A stretch of 64,000 bases of DNA, taken from NCBI GenBank assembly GCA_014656175.1, contig BNBX01000003.1, forward strand, positions 595,389-659,388, given 5' to 3'. The notes below the pieces were generated by a model. It was not told the DNA's origin. It did not search any database and saw only the letters and a list, made by a program, of their open reading frames with translations. Below are positions 42,139 to 51,020 of this stretch, piece after piece (position 1 is the first letter of the stretch; every line of letters begins with the position of its first letter). Source of the stretch: Streptomyces werraensis (GTDB lineage Bacteria; Actinomycetota; Actinomycetes; Streptomycetales; Streptomycetaceae). A program made the position numbers and the translations under genes.

Positions 42139-42561
42139 GGCGGTCCCCCCTTCCGCCGGTGCCGCTCACCGGCTGCTCGTACGATGCCCCGCGGCGGGGA
42201 CACCCGAAGCGCTGCTTGAGCAAGTCCAGAGCTTGCGCCGACGACGTCGGTTGCCGGACCCGTGTGCCGGGGTCTGCGCACGCGGAAGACCACGGCGCAG
42301 CCGACCGGCACTTCGCGACGAGAATCGAGCAGGTGGAGACCGTGTCGCCGCGGTCACCGGCTGGGCGCGTCAGGAGCAGGGGTGGGACCGCGGCCCTGAC
42401 TGGTCGCTGCCGGACCTGTGACCCGCCCGGGAGCAGTGGACCGGGGCCCTCGGTGTGTCTCAGCGCACCTCCGTGTTGCCGGTCGGCCGCTGAGAAGCGG
42501 CCCGCCCCCGGCAGCCAGTGGCTTCCGGGGGCGGAACGAACGGGGTGCGTCGGCGGGCGGC
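42139..42561. other. Intergenic region with one hairpin, no convincing gene
   Basis: A plus-strand frame (42098-42421) and others cross this region, but none has a good start, codon bias or family likeness, so I see no gene. CGCCCCCGG (42503-42511) and CCGGGGGCG (42525-42533) form a hairpin with a small inner AGCC/GGCT stem. It lies 29 bases after the minus-strand MFS stop and is its probable terminator. Confidence 0.5.
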
Positions 42562-43794
42562 TCAGGCGCTCGGGTCCTGGGCGCAGGCCACCGTCGGCCT
42601 GTCCTGTTCCGCGCCGGGGCCCGCCGACGACAGGACGACCTTCGACGCGCGGCGGTCCCGGTCGAGGGACCCGCCCGCCGCCGCGAGGGCGAGGCCGACG
42701 ACCGCCAGGGCGGCGCCGACCAGCGTGGGCGACGACCAGCCCCAGCCGGCCGCGATGACCAGGCCGCCCAGCCACGCGCCGCCCGCGTTGGCCAGGTTGA
42801 ACGCGGAGTGGTTGGACGCGGCCGCCATCGTCGGAGCCTCGTGCGCCTTGGCCATCAGCAGCATCTGCACCGGTGTGGTGATCAGCGAGCTGAGACCGCC
42901 CGTGATCGTGATGACGATCAGCGCGGGCACCAGGTGCCCGATGACGAAGTGCAGCGTCACCAGCGCCGCCGCGAGCAGCGCGAAACCGCCGTACAGGGTC
43001 GGCCTCAGCGCCCGGTCGGTCAGCGGGCCCGCGACGAGCGTGCCGAGCGTCATGCCGACGCCGAACAGCGCCAGCACCAGGGTCGTGGACGAGTCCGAGA
43101 TACCCGTCAGGTGGGTCAGCATCGGCACCAGGTAGCTGTACATCGCGAAGAAGCCGCCGAACCCGACGACCGCCGTGACCAGACCCAGCAGCACCTGCTT
43201 GTTCTTCATCGCGCGCAGCTCGTGCATCACGCCGGCCTGCTCGCCGCGCGGCTGGTGCGGGACGAGCCGCACGAGCGCCGCCAGGGCGAGGACGCCGATG
43301 ACCGCCACCGCCGCGTAGGCGAACCGCCAGCCCAGCTGCTGCCCGAGCGCGGTCCCGGCCGGGACGCCGACGATGTTGGCGACCGTCAGACCGAGGAACA
43401 TCATCGACACCGCGCGGGCCGCCCGGTCCGGTGCGACCAGCTTGGAGGCGACCACCGCGCCGACCCCGAACAGCGCACCGTGCGGAAGCCCCGCCAGGAC
43501 GCGCGCCGCGAACAGCAGCTCGAAGTTCGGGGCGAGCGCGGAGGCCACGTTCCCGACGACGAACACGCCCGTCAGCATCAGCAGCAGCCGCTTGTGCGGC
43601 ACCCGAGCGCCGATCGCCGTGAGCAGCGGAGCGCCGATCACCACGCCCAGCGCGTAGGCGGAGACGACGTTGCCCGCGGCCGGCACGGACACCGCCAGCC
43701 CGTCGGCGATCTGGGGGAGCAGCCCCATGGAGACGAACTCGGTCGTGCCGATGCCGAACGCGACGACGGCCAGGGCGAACAAAGCCAGGGGCAT
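42562..43794 (-). CDS. MFS exporter (DHA1, chloramphenicol/AraJ-type)
   Basis: The 410-residue protein has 12 transmembrane helices. MPLALFALAVVAFGIGTTEF and GLLPQIADGLAVSVPAAGNV at the N-terminus, LAGLPHGALFGVGAVVASKL and the DHA1 motif ALGVVIGAPLLTAIGARVPH are typical of arabinose-efflux/Cmr-type drug exporters. The C-terminal 40 residues are a polar tail with a Cys. It probably exports drugs or sugars out of the cell. The ATG at 43794 gives the family's usual start; the frame runs farther upstream with no similarity. Confidence 0.9.
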   Translation of the reverse strand: MPLALFALAVVAFGIGTTEFVSMGLLPQIADGLAVSVPAAGNVVSAYALGVVIGAPLLTAIGARVPHKRLLLMLTGVFVVGNVASALAPNFELLFAARVLAGLPHGALFGVGAVVASKLVAPDRAARAVSMMFLGLTVANIVGVPAGTALGQQLGWRFAYAAVAVIGVLALAALVRLVPHQPRGEQAGVMHELRAMKNKQVLLGLVTAVVGFGGFFAMYSYLVPMLTHLTGISDSSTTLVLALFGVGMTLGTLVAGPLTDRALRPTLYGGFALLAAALVTLHFVIGHLVPALIVITITGGLSSLITTPVQMLLMAKAHEAPTMAAASNHSAFNLANAGGAWLGGLVIAAGWGWSSPTLVGAALAVVGLALAAAGGSLDRDRRASKVVLSSAGPGAEQDRPTVACAQDPSA

Positions 43795-44021
43795 GGCGAG
43801 GGGAGACCTTCCGAGTAGGAGCCGGGTGAGGGCGCCCACCGCTCCGCACCGCGGCACCGGACGGTGTCCGGCGACGGCGGTGTGCCTGGGTCGGTGGGGG
43901 CGGTCCGGCGCCGGTCCTCGTCGTCCGGGCGTGGTTGCCGCGTGCCCCAGCCTGCCAGATCCCCCCACGGGTGAGGAAACCGGGCGGCCACAATCCAGGC
44001 CCGCTGGCTCCTGTCCCCTCT

Positions 44022-44867
44022 CTACAGCGCGCGCCCCCCGTGCAGCACCCCGAGGAGATGCGCCACCGCGTCCGCGACGGCGTCCCGCGCCGGACCGAGG
44101 TACTTGCGCGGATCCACCGCCGACGGGTGTGCCCCCAGGTACGTCCGCGCGGCCCGCGTGAACTGCTGGTTCAGGTACGTGGACACGTTCACCTTCGTCA
44201 TCCCGGCCGCCACCGCGCGCGCCAGCTCCGCGTCCGCCACACCCGAGGAGCCGTGCAGCACCAGCGGCACGTCGACCGCGTCACGCAGCGCCGCGACAAG
44301 GGCGAGGTCCAGTACGGCGTCCCGGGTGGTCATGGCGTGCGAACTGCCCACCGCCACGGCCAGCGCGTCGACCCCGGTGGCGGCGACGAAGTCCCGCGCC
44401 TCGGCAGGATCGGTCCGCACCCCGGGAGCGTGCGCCCCGTCCTTCCCGCCCACCTCGCCCAGCTCCGCCTCCACCCACACGTTCCGGGCGTGGCAGTACG
44501 CGGAGACCTCCCGGGTCCCGCGCAGGTTGTCCTTGTAGGGGAGCGTGGAGGCGTCATACATCACGGACGAGAAGCCGAGCCGTACGGCCTCGTGCACGAG
44601 GTCCACGGACTCCGCGTGGTCGAGGTGCACGGCGACGGGGACGAGCGCGGCGCGCGCCACGGCGAGGGCCGCCAGACCGATCGGCTCGAGACCGCCGTGG
44701 TAGCGGACGGTGTTCTCGCTGATCTGCAGGATCACCGGACGGCCCGCGGTCTCCGCGCCGGCGACGATCGCCTCGGCGTGCTCGAGCTGCACCACGTTGA
44801 ACGCCCCCACGCCGACGCCGGCGCGGGCGGCGGGGCCGACGATCTCGTCAGTGGGGCTGAGGGGCAT
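44022..44867 (-). CDS. Class II ketose-bisphosphate aldolase (tagatose/fructose-bisphosphate type)
   Basis: The 281-residue protein has the zinc-dependent aldolase motifs: VAVHLDHAESVDLVHEAV (zinc His), VWVEAELGEVGGKDGAHAPG, and PLVLHGSSGVADAELARAV. NVSTYLNQQFTRAAR near the end matches GatY/KbaY proteins. It would split tagatose- or fructose-1,6-bisphosphate into two trioses. Its first 20 bases overlap the end of the kinase gene, so they are translationally coupled. It is the last enzyme of the amino-sugar operon. Confidence 0.9.
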   Translation of the reverse strand: MPLSPTDEIVGPAARAGVGVGAFNVVQLEHAEAIVAGAETAGRPVILQISENTVRYHGGLEPIGLAALAVARAALVPVAVHLDHAESVDLVHEAVRLGFSSVMYDASTLPYKDNLRGTREVSAYCHARNVWVEAELGEVGGKDGAHAPGVRTDPAEARDFVAATGVDALAVAVGSSHAMTTRDAVLDLALVAALRDAVDVPLVLHGSSGVADAELARAVAAGMTKVNVSTYLNQQFTRAARTYLGAHPSAVDPRKYLGPARDAVADAVAHLLGVLHGGRAL

Positions 44868-45783
44868 GGAGATCCTCCACGGTCACGGTGGTCCGGAAGC
44901 GTTCGTAGGTGGCGGCGTCGACGTCACCGGCCACGGGGCAGGCGACGGCGGCGGCAGAGAGGGCGACGGCCTCGCGCAGGACGGCGCCCCAGTCCGCGCC
45001 GTCCGCGAGCCCCGCCGCGAGGGCGGCGACACAGGCGTCACCCGCCCCGGTGGGATTGCCGGCCAGCCGCTCGGGCGGTACGGCCCGCCGGCTGCCGTCG
45101 GGGGTGACGGCGAGGAGACCGCCGGGGCCCGAGGACACCACCACGGACCGGGCGCCGAGGGCACGCAGCCGTTCCGCGCCCGCCCCGGCGTCCTCGCACC
45201 CGGTGGCCGCCGCGAGTTCGGCCGCGTTGGGCTTGACGACGTCGGGCCCGGCGTCCAACGCGTCGAGCAGCGGGGCGCCGCTGGTGTCCAGCACCGTCGG
45301 CACCCCCGTCTCCAAGGCGCTGCCGACGAGTTGGGCGTACGCGTCGGACGGCAGCCCCGGCGGCAGACTCCCGCAGAGCGCGACCACCGACGCCTCGCGC
45401 ACCAACGCGGTGAAGCGGCCGGTGAACGCCCGCCACTCCGCGCAACTCACATGCGGACCCTGCTCGTTGAACACGGTGGCGTCGCCGTCCTCCCCGGACA
45501 CGACGGTCACGGTCCGCCGCGACTCACCGGCGACCGGGACGAGTTCGTCCCGCAGCCCCGGTACGGCGCGCAGGTCCTCGCGCACCAGCGCGCCCGTGGG
45601 ACCGCCGACGAGCCCGGTCACGGTGACGGCCCGCCCGCGCCCGGCCAGCACCCGGGCCACGTTGACGCCCTTGCCCCCGGCCCGCCGGTGGACGGCCCCG
45701 ACCCGGTGCGAGGTGCGCGGGCGCAGGCTGTCGACGCCGTACGTGACGTCGAGGGCGGCGTTGAGCGTGACGGTGAGGATCAC
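44848..45783 (-). CDS. PfkB-family phosphosugar kinase (1-phosphofructokinase/tagatose-6-phosphate kinase type)
   Basis: The 311-residue protein starts MILTVTLNAALDVTYGVDSL and has the first PfkB signature RAGGKGVNVARVLAGRG and the second NPTGAGDACVAALAAGLADG, with the catalytic Asp. The GGKGxNVA form is that of phosphosugar kinases acting at C1. Between the isomerase and aldolase genes, the natural substrate is tagatose-6-phosphate, giving the 1,6-bisphosphate for the aldolase. It lies 37 bases after the isomerase stop. Confidence 0.9.
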   Translation of the reverse strand: MILTVTLNAALDVTYGVDSLRPRTSHRVGAVHRRAGGKGVNVARVLAGRGRAVTVTGLVGGPTGALVREDLRAVPGLRDELVPVAGESRRTVTVVSGEDGDATVFNEQGPHVSCAEWRAFTGRFTALVREASVVALCGSLPPGLPSDAYAQLVGSALETGVPTVLDTSGAPLLDALDAGPDVVKPNAAELAAATGCEDAGAGAERLRALGARSVVVSSGPGGLLAVTPDGSRRAVPPERLAGNPTGAGDACVAALAAGLADGADWGAVLREAVALSAAAVACPVAGDVDAATYERFRTTVTVEDLHAPQPH

Positions 45784-45819
45784 GGCCGCCGCCCCTCTGC
45801 CGGGGAACCGGAGGCGACC

Positions 45820-46770
45820 TCAGACATGACCGTCCTGGAGGACGACGGACCGCGTGAGGTTGCGCGGCCGGTCCGGGTCGTAGCCGCGCGCCTCCGCGCA
45901 GGCCACGGCGAGCCGTTGGGCGCGGATCAGGTCGGCGAGCGGATCCAGGCCGCCGGCCGTGCCGGCGGAGTCCGCGACCAGGGTGCCGCCGACCCGGTCG
46001 ACGTCACCGGCCAGGCCCTCGGGGAGCCGGCCGAACGCCCACGTCACACGACCGGGACCGGTGATGCTGATGGGCCCGTGACGGTACTCCATCGCCGGGT
46101 ACGCCTCCGTCCAGGCGCCCGCCGCCTCCCGCATCTTCAGCGCCGCCTCCAGCGCCAGCCCGCACGTCCAGCCCGTGCCGAGGAACGTGAACTGTTCCGC
46201 GCCCAGCACGGCCGCGTCGAGGGGCTCGTGCACCGCTCGTTCGGCGTCCTTGACGGCCGCGTCCAGTGGCGGGACTCCGGCGGGCAGGGCGTCCTCCGCC
46301 TCCAAGTGGGCGCGCAGGAGTGCCAGGTTGGCGGTGGCGAAGCGGGTCTGCACGACCGACTCCTCGTCCGCGAAGTCCAGGACGGCGACGGCGTCGGCGG
46401 CCTGCATGACCGGGGTGTCCGGGTCGGCGGTGACGGCGCCCGTCGCCACGCTTCCCTTGAGCCGGCGCAGCAGGTGGAGCACCTCGGTGGTGGTGCCCGA
46501 CCGGGTGATGGCGAGCACCCGGTCGTAGTGCCGGCCGACGGGGAACTCCGAGGCGGCGAAGGCGTCGGTCACACCGTGGCCGCCGGTCTCGCGCAGCACG
46601 GCGTACGACTGGGCCATGAACCAGGAGGTGCCGCAGCCGACGACGGCGACGCGCTCGCCCCGCCTCGGCAGGGCCCCCGCCTGACGTGGCAGGGACGCGG
46701 CGGCCTGGCGCCACACGGCGGGCTGGGAGGCGATCTCGGCCGAGGTGAGGGAGGAACCGATGTCGGACAA
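45820..46770 (-). CDS. SIS-domain sugar isomerase/deaminase (AgaS-like)
   Basis: The 316-residue protein has two SIS domains: RVAVVGCGTSWFMAQSYAVL and VLAITRSGTTTEVLHLLRRL in the first, VLGAEQFTFLGTGWTCGLAL and MEYRHGPISITGPGRVTWAF in the second. EYRHGP is typical of GlmS-C/AgaS proteins. AgaS converts galactosamine-6-phosphate to tagatose-6-phosphate, releasing ammonia, which fits the kinase and aldolase downstream. The TTG start has GAAGGAG upstream at 9 bases. The truncated permease gene lies 52 bases upstream. Confidence 0.88.
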   Translation of the reverse strand: MSDIGSSLTSAEIASQPAVWRQAAASLPRQAGALPRRGERVAVVGCGTSWFMAQSYAVLRETGGHGVTDAFAASEFPVGRHYDRVLAITRSGTTTEVLHLLRRLKGSVATGAVTADPDTPVMQAADAVAVLDFADEESVVQTRFATANLALLRAHLEAEDALPAGVPPLDAAVKDAERAVHEPLDAAVLGAEQFTFLGTGWTCGLALEAALKMREAAGAWTEAYPAMEYRHGPISITGPGRVTWAFGRLPEGLAGDVDRVGGTLVADSAGTAGGLDPLADLIRAQRLAVACAEARGYDPDRPRNLTRSVVLQDGHV

Positions 46771-46822
46771 GGCGATGTGCTCCTTCAGGAACGGGGGAGG
46801 GGGATGCGGCGCGGCCGGCCGA

Positions 46823-47341
46823 TCACTTGACCGAGCCGGCGGTCAGTCCGGATACCACATGGCGTTCGATGAAGGCGAAGAGCACCACGACGGGCACGAT
46901 CGCGATCACCGACGCGGCGAACAGGTAGTTCCACTGCACGGTGTAGTTGCCGATGAAGCCGTTGATGCCGACCGTCAGGGGCTGGCTCTCCGGGACGGTG
47001 GACAGGGTCAGTCCCATGACGAACTCGTTCCACGCGGCGATGGAGGTGAAGATGACCGCGGTGACGACACCGGGCATGGCCAGCGGCAGCGTCACCCGGA
47101 GCAGCGCGCCGCCCCGGCCGAGCCCGTCGATCATCGCTGCCTCCTCCAACTGCACCGGAATGGCGGAGAAATAGGCGGTGAGGATCCAGATGGCGAACGC
47201 CAGGTTGAACGCGGCGTTGCACAGCACCAGGGTCCACACCGAGTTGAGCATGCCCAGTCGGTAGAACTCGCGGTAGAGGCCCACGAGCCAGGCGACGGCG
47301 GCCACGACCGCCGTGCGGGGCCGCAGGGTGCGCTCTCTTCT
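46823..47341 (-). pseudogene. Carbohydrate ABC transporter permease with internal deletion
   Basis: The C-terminal part is intact: the EAA loop EEAAMIDGLGRGGALLRVTL with LPLAMPG, helices around AWNEFVMGLTLSTVP, and the conserved end VVSGLTAGSVK. The N-terminus, however, goes from a helix-1-like stretch (RTAVVAAVAWLVGL) straight into YREFYRLGML, which should lie about 100 residues later. The frame opens only after a TGA at 47342-47344, with no good start. Total open length is about 172 codons against 270-300 normally. Helices 1-3 are largely gone. No binding-protein or second permease gene remains upstream. Confidence 0.82.
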
Positions 47342-47635
47342 TCACTGCCGTCTACCGCCTTGCCACCATAAGCGTTGCGTGAACGTGCTCAATCTGTCAG
47401 CTCTGCGAGCAGTAATGAGCATCTGTGGTGCCGGGAAGTATTCAGGCAAACCGCTGGTCAGGTCCATATGGCGTTATCGGACCGTTGCCAGAAACGGGCG
47501 CCTCGGGCGCACTGATATGCGCAGAGTGACAGTGAACCGAGCAGAATCACGCACGGTGCTTCTCCGGGGCGCCGCAGTCCGGCGCGTCCCTTACCGTGTC
47601 CGGAGCGCAGTACCGAGGCCGAGGGAGTCCGACAC
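47342..47635. other. Intergenic region between DeoR regulator and ABC permease remnant
   Basis: No gene is visible. TTG..GCAA-type ends frame an imperfect 18-base palindrome at about 47374-47391, and TGAACGTG and GAGCATCTG elements nearby resemble DeoR half-sites. The stretch is notably AT-richer than its neighbours (for example around 47380-47530). The region may hold the original operon promoter next to a deletion scar where the binding-protein and first permease genes once lay. Confidence 0.4.
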
Positions 47636-48448
47636 ATGTCCAAGCACGATCGCTGGAGCAAGCTGCTGGAACTGCTGGCCGGCGACGGCAGGATCGAGGT
47701 CGACGACGCGGCCGCGGCACTCGACGTCTCCCCGGCCACCATCCGACGCGACCTCGACGAGCTCGCCGAGCAGCAGATGCTCGTCCGCACCCGCGGCGGC
47801 GCCGTCGCGCACGGCGTCTCCTACGAACTGCCCCTGCGCTACAAGTCCTCCCGGCACGCCCCCGAGAAACAGCGCATCGCCACCGCCGTCGCCGGCATGA
47901 TCGCCGACGGCGACGTGGTGGGTCTCAACGGCGGTACCACCACCACCGAGGTGGCCCGTGCCCTCGCCCTCAGGGCGGGCGGCAGCCGCGAGGGACGGGG
48001 GCGCCGCGATCCGGCCGAGACGTCGGCGCCCGCCTTCACGGTCGTCACCAACGCCCTCAACATCGCCGGCGAGCTCGCGGTACGCCCCCAGGTGAAGATC
48101 GTGGTCACCGGAGGCGTCGCCCGCCCCCAGACGTACGAGCTCGTCGGACCGCTCACCGTGGGCGTCCTCAACGAGGTCGTCCTCGACGTGGCGGTCCTCG
48201 GGGTCGACGGCGTGGACCCGCGGCTGGGACTGATGACCCACCAGGAGGACGAGGCCAGCGTCAGCCGCCTGTTCGCCGAACGGGCGCGCCGTGTCATCGT
48301 GGTCACCGACTCCTCCAAGATGGGCCGGCGCGCCTTCGCCCGGATCTGCGGCCTGGACCGCGTCGACTTGCTGGTGACCGACTCCGGTCTGCCCGCCGAC
48401 ACGGCCGCCCGCCTCACCGACGCGGGCATCAAGGTCCACGCCGTCTGA
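47636..48448 (+). CDS. DeoR/GlpR-family sugar regulator
   Basis: The N-terminal winged helix is typical: RWSKLLELLAGDGRIEVDDA, ALDVSPATIRRDLDELAEQQ (recognition helix) and VRTRGGAVAHG (wing). The C-terminal DeoRC sensor domain includes VVGLNGGTTTTEVARALAL, VVTGGVARPQTYELVGPL and VVTDSSKMGRRAFARICGL. It should bind a phosphosugar such as tagatose-6-phosphate or galactosamine-6-phosphate. It is divergent from the isomerase-kinase-aldolase operon and is its likely repressor. An unusual Arg/Gly insert (GGSREGRGRRDPAE) breaks the sensor domain near residue 115. Confidence 0.9.
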   Translation: MSKHDRWSKLLELLAGDGRIEVDDAAAALDVSPATIRRDLDELAEQQMLVRTRGGAVAHGVSYELPLRYKSSRHAPEKQRIATAVAGMIADGDVVGLNGGTTTTEVARALALRAGGSREGRGRRDPAETSAPAFTVVTNALNIAGELAVRPQVKIVVTGGVARPQTYELVGPLTVGVLNEVVLDVAVLGVDGVDPRLGLMTHQEDEASVSRLFAERARRVIVVTDSSKMGRRAFARICGLDRVDLLVTDSGLPADTAARLTDAGIKVHAV

Positions 48449-48460
48449 CGGCCGCGTGTC

Positions 48461-49477
48461 CTACGGGGCGACGGCCATCGCGAAGACGTGGACGTTCCCG
48501 TTGGACGGCAGCACCACGAACGCCACCTGCTTCGACGCGTCCAGCGGCACCGAGTGGGCGAAGATCCGGTAGGCGATCCCCGCGTTGCCGTACCCGTCCG
48601 GCCGGTTGCGGCCGTCGGCGGACGCCACCAGCGTGGCGCCGTGCAGATCGGCCGGGTCGAACGACCAGTTGGGGAAGCCGAACTGGCCGCGGCTGCTGGT
48701 GCCGTCGGTGTAGTGCACGGTGGCCGTGCCGGTGGCCGCGCTGCCCACGCCCGACCCGAGGAACACGAGCCTGCTGCCCTGACCGTTCAGGGTGATCGCC
48801 TGACCTGCGGACGAGACGTTGCCCGGGGTGCCAGGCTCCGCGTCGGGCCAGGCGAGTTCGGCGCCCAGGGCGCGGACCGTGGTTCCCGGCGTCAGTCCGA
48901 CGGCGGCCAGCTTCTGCGCGGAGAAGCTGTTGCCGTCCCCGTCGTAGTCGCCGGGCGCCGTGTCGCTCTCGTCGGTGACGCCGACGTTGTCGTACGCGGC
49001 GGCGAGATCGGGCAGCGGACTGCCGACGACCTCGGTACGGGTCCCGGTCGCCGCACCGGCCCCGTCACCACCGCTGTACGTCGCCGTGGCGGTGAACGTC
49101 CGCAGCGCGAACCCGGGCCGCTTCTCCGGCACCCTGATCCGGAACTCGGCCCGGGCGGAGTCGCCCACGCCGAGCGAACCGGACACGGCCGTCACGGACG
49201 GCTGGACCGCCCAGCCGACAGGCCCGGCGAACGTCACCTTCAGCGACCGCATCCGCTGCGGCCCGGCGTTCTTCACACGCACGGTCACGGTCGTGATCGC
49301 CGGCCCGTCCAGGTCGACGGGTGGGACGGTCACCTCCGTCCGCGCGGCCGCCGGGTCCGCCGGAGGTTCGGCGGCAGAGGCGGCGGGCGCGGCGACGAGC
49401 GCCAGCGAGGCCGCCACGGCCACGGCTCTCACCGCTCGCAACGGTCCGAGAGGTCTGAGCCATCGGGAAACGCTCAT
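48461..49477 (-). CDS. Secreted NEW3-domain protein with C-terminal sugar-binding-like module
   Basis: The 338-residue protein has a signal peptide (VRAVAVAASLALVAAPAASA). Residues about 45-145 form a NEW3/CARDB-like beta domain (TVTVRVKNAGPQRMRSLKVT). Residues about 155-338 form a beta-rich module beginning LPDLAAAYDNVGVTDESDTA and including QKLAAVGLTPGTTVRALGAE, TATVHYTDGTSSRG and FAHSVPLDASKQ. The tail resembles that of the GH92 enzyme at 29111-32401. No catalytic domain is present, so it is probably a carbohydrate-binding accessory. The ATG has GAAGGAG upstream. It lies downstream of the GH109-like gene. Confidence 0.82.
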   Translation of the reverse strand: MSVSRWLRPLGPLRAVRAVAVAASLALVAAPAASAAEPPADPAAARTEVTVPPVDLDGPAITTVTVRVKNAGPQRMRSLKVTFAGPVGWAVQPSVTAVSGSLGVGDSARAEFRIRVPEKRPGFALRTFTATATYSGGDGAGAATGTRTEVVGSPLPDLAAAYDNVGVTDESDTAPGDYDGDGNSFSAQKLAAVGLTPGTTVRALGAELAWPDAEPGTPGNVSSAGQAITLNGQGSRLVFLGSGVGSAATGTATVHYTDGTSSRGQFGFPNWSFDPADLHGATLVASADGRNRPDGYGNAGIAYRIFAHSVPLDASKQVAFVVLPSNGNVHVFAMAVAP

Positions 49478-49514
49478 ACGTCGTGCTCCTTCGGTCGATG
49501 GTCCGGAACGCCGC

Positions 49515-50972
49515 TCACGCGACGGGAGGCATGTCCGACTCACGCGAGTCCAGGCCCATGCGGAGGTTGACCCAGGAACCGCGGGTGAAGTCCGGGTACG
49601 CCACCGGACGCCCGCCCGCCGCGAGGGACTTGACGCTCAGCGGCACCGGCGCGCACCAGGCGGCGGAGTCGTACACGTCGATGTCCGGCACCAGACCCGC
49701 CCGCATCGCCTGCACGGTGCGCCACTGCAGGATGTAGTCCATGCCGCCGTGGCCGCCGTTGTTCTCCGCGTCGTCGCCGATCTTCTTCCACAGCCAGTGG
49801 TCGAACTCCTTGCGGTAGGAGTCGAAGTCGCGCCAGGAGTGCCCGCTGTGGTCCGGTTCGACGTAGATCCGGCCGCCGGTCGCCGACGTGCCCGCGTAGT
49901 CCTCGAAGATGCCGCGGCTGCCCGCCAGACTGTTGATCCTGCTGTACGGCCGGGGCGAACTCACGTCGTGTTCCGCCCGGATGACCCGTCCCATGGCGGT
50001 GTCGATCAGACAGGTGACGAGGTCGCCGTTGACGTAGGTCTCCTTCCACGAGGGATGGGACCGGTCGATGAAACGCTCCCGGTAGTCGGCGAGCCCCTTC
50101 GGTTCGGTGGCCGTCGCCCGCAGCACGGTCATCCGGTCGCCGCGGTTGATGTCCATCGCGGCCGCGATCGGCGCCAGCCCGTGCATCGGGTAGAACGACG
50201 CGGTGCTGCGGGTGTGCCACAGGCGCCGCCAGGAGTCCGTGTAGTACGTGTCGGAGAACAGCAGCTCCCGCAGATCGTGCAGGTAGCCGCCGTGGCCGTT
50301 GGTGACGTCGCCGAACAGTCCGTCGTGCGCCATCTTCAGCATGGCCAGCTCGTTGCGGCCGTAGGAGCAGTTCTCCGACAGCATCAGATGCCGGCGGGTG
50401 CGCTCGGAGGTGTCGACGAGGTCCCACAGCTCGTCCAGCTCGGTGGCGATGGGCAGTTCGACGATCGCGTGCTTGCCGGCCTCCAGGGCGGCCTTGCCCT
50501 GCCGGTGGTGGAACTCCCAGGGCGTGGCGATGTACACGAGGTCGATGTCGTCCCGCTTGAGCATCTGCGCGTAGGCGTCCGCGGATCCGCCGTACTCGGC
50601 GGGACGCGGCTTGCCCAGGGCGACGAGCCGGTTCGCCACGGAGGTCGCGCGGTCGGCACGGATGTCGCAGACGGCGGTCACCCGGCACCCCGGGACGGCC
50701 GCCCAGCCCTCGGCCATCCCGGACCCGCGGTTGCCGAGACCGATCATGCCGACGCGGACGGTCCCATGGACGTCGAACGGCACGTCGATCATCGAGCGCT
50801 GACCGCGTCGGCGCGGGGGAGTGTGCACCGGCAGCGGCGCGTCGCCACCGCCGGCCGCCGCGGCCCCGGCGGCCGGAGCGGCCTGCGCCGCACCGACACC
50901 GGCGGCCGCCGCACCGGTGGCCAGCGCACCTCCCAGGAGCAATCGGCGTGAGACAGCGGGGAGTTCGGGCAT
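49515..50972 (-). CDS. Tat-exported GH109-like Gfo/Idh/MocA protein (alpha-N-acetylgalactosaminidase family)
   Basis: The 485-residue protein starts with a twin-arginine signal (SRRLLLGGALATGAAAAG). A Rossmann fold follows: VRVGMIGLGNRGSGMAEGWA and VTAVCDIRADRATSVANRLV. VYIATPWEFHHRQGKAALEA and GKHAIVELPIATELDELWDL are Gfo/Idh/MocA motifs. The stretch ENCSYGRNELAMLKMAHDGL, YLHDLRELLFSD and SFYPMHGLAPIAAAMDINRG matches family GH109, NAD+-dependent alpha-N-acetylgalactosaminidases. Export folded by Tat fits a protein carrying a tightly bound NAD. It should release GalNAc from glycans, feeding the adjacent pathway. GAAGGAG precedes the ATG. Confidence 0.87.
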   Translation of the reverse strand: MPELPAVSRRLLLGGALATGAAAAGVGAAQAAPAAGAAAAGGGDAPLPVHTPPRRRGQRSMIDVPFDVHGTVRVGMIGLGNRGSGMAEGWAAVPGCRVTAVCDIRADRATSVANRLVALGKPRPAEYGGSADAYAQMLKRDDIDLVYIATPWEFHHRQGKAALEAGKHAIVELPIATELDELWDLVDTSERTRRHLMLSENCSYGRNELAMLKMAHDGLFGDVTNGHGGYLHDLRELLFSDTYYTDSWRRLWHTRSTASFYPMHGLAPIAAAMDINRGDRMTVLRATATEPKGLADYRERFIDRSHPSWKETYVNGDLVTCLIDTAMGRVIRAEHDVSSPRPYSRINSLAGSRGIFEDYAGTSATGGRIYVEPDHSGHSWRDFDSYRKEFDHWLWKKIGDDAENNGGHGGMDYILQWRTVQAMRAGLVPDIDVYDSAAWCAPVPLSVKSLAAGGRPVAYPDFTRGSWVNLRMGLDSRESDMPPVA

Positions 50973-51020
50973 GAGTGAACGCTCCTTCGATCCGACGACC
51001 GGGCATCACTGGCGGCACCG

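Noticed and set aside
42098..42421. Plus-strand frame in the intergenic region
   Set aside because: No ribosome binding site, mixed composition and no recognisable domain.
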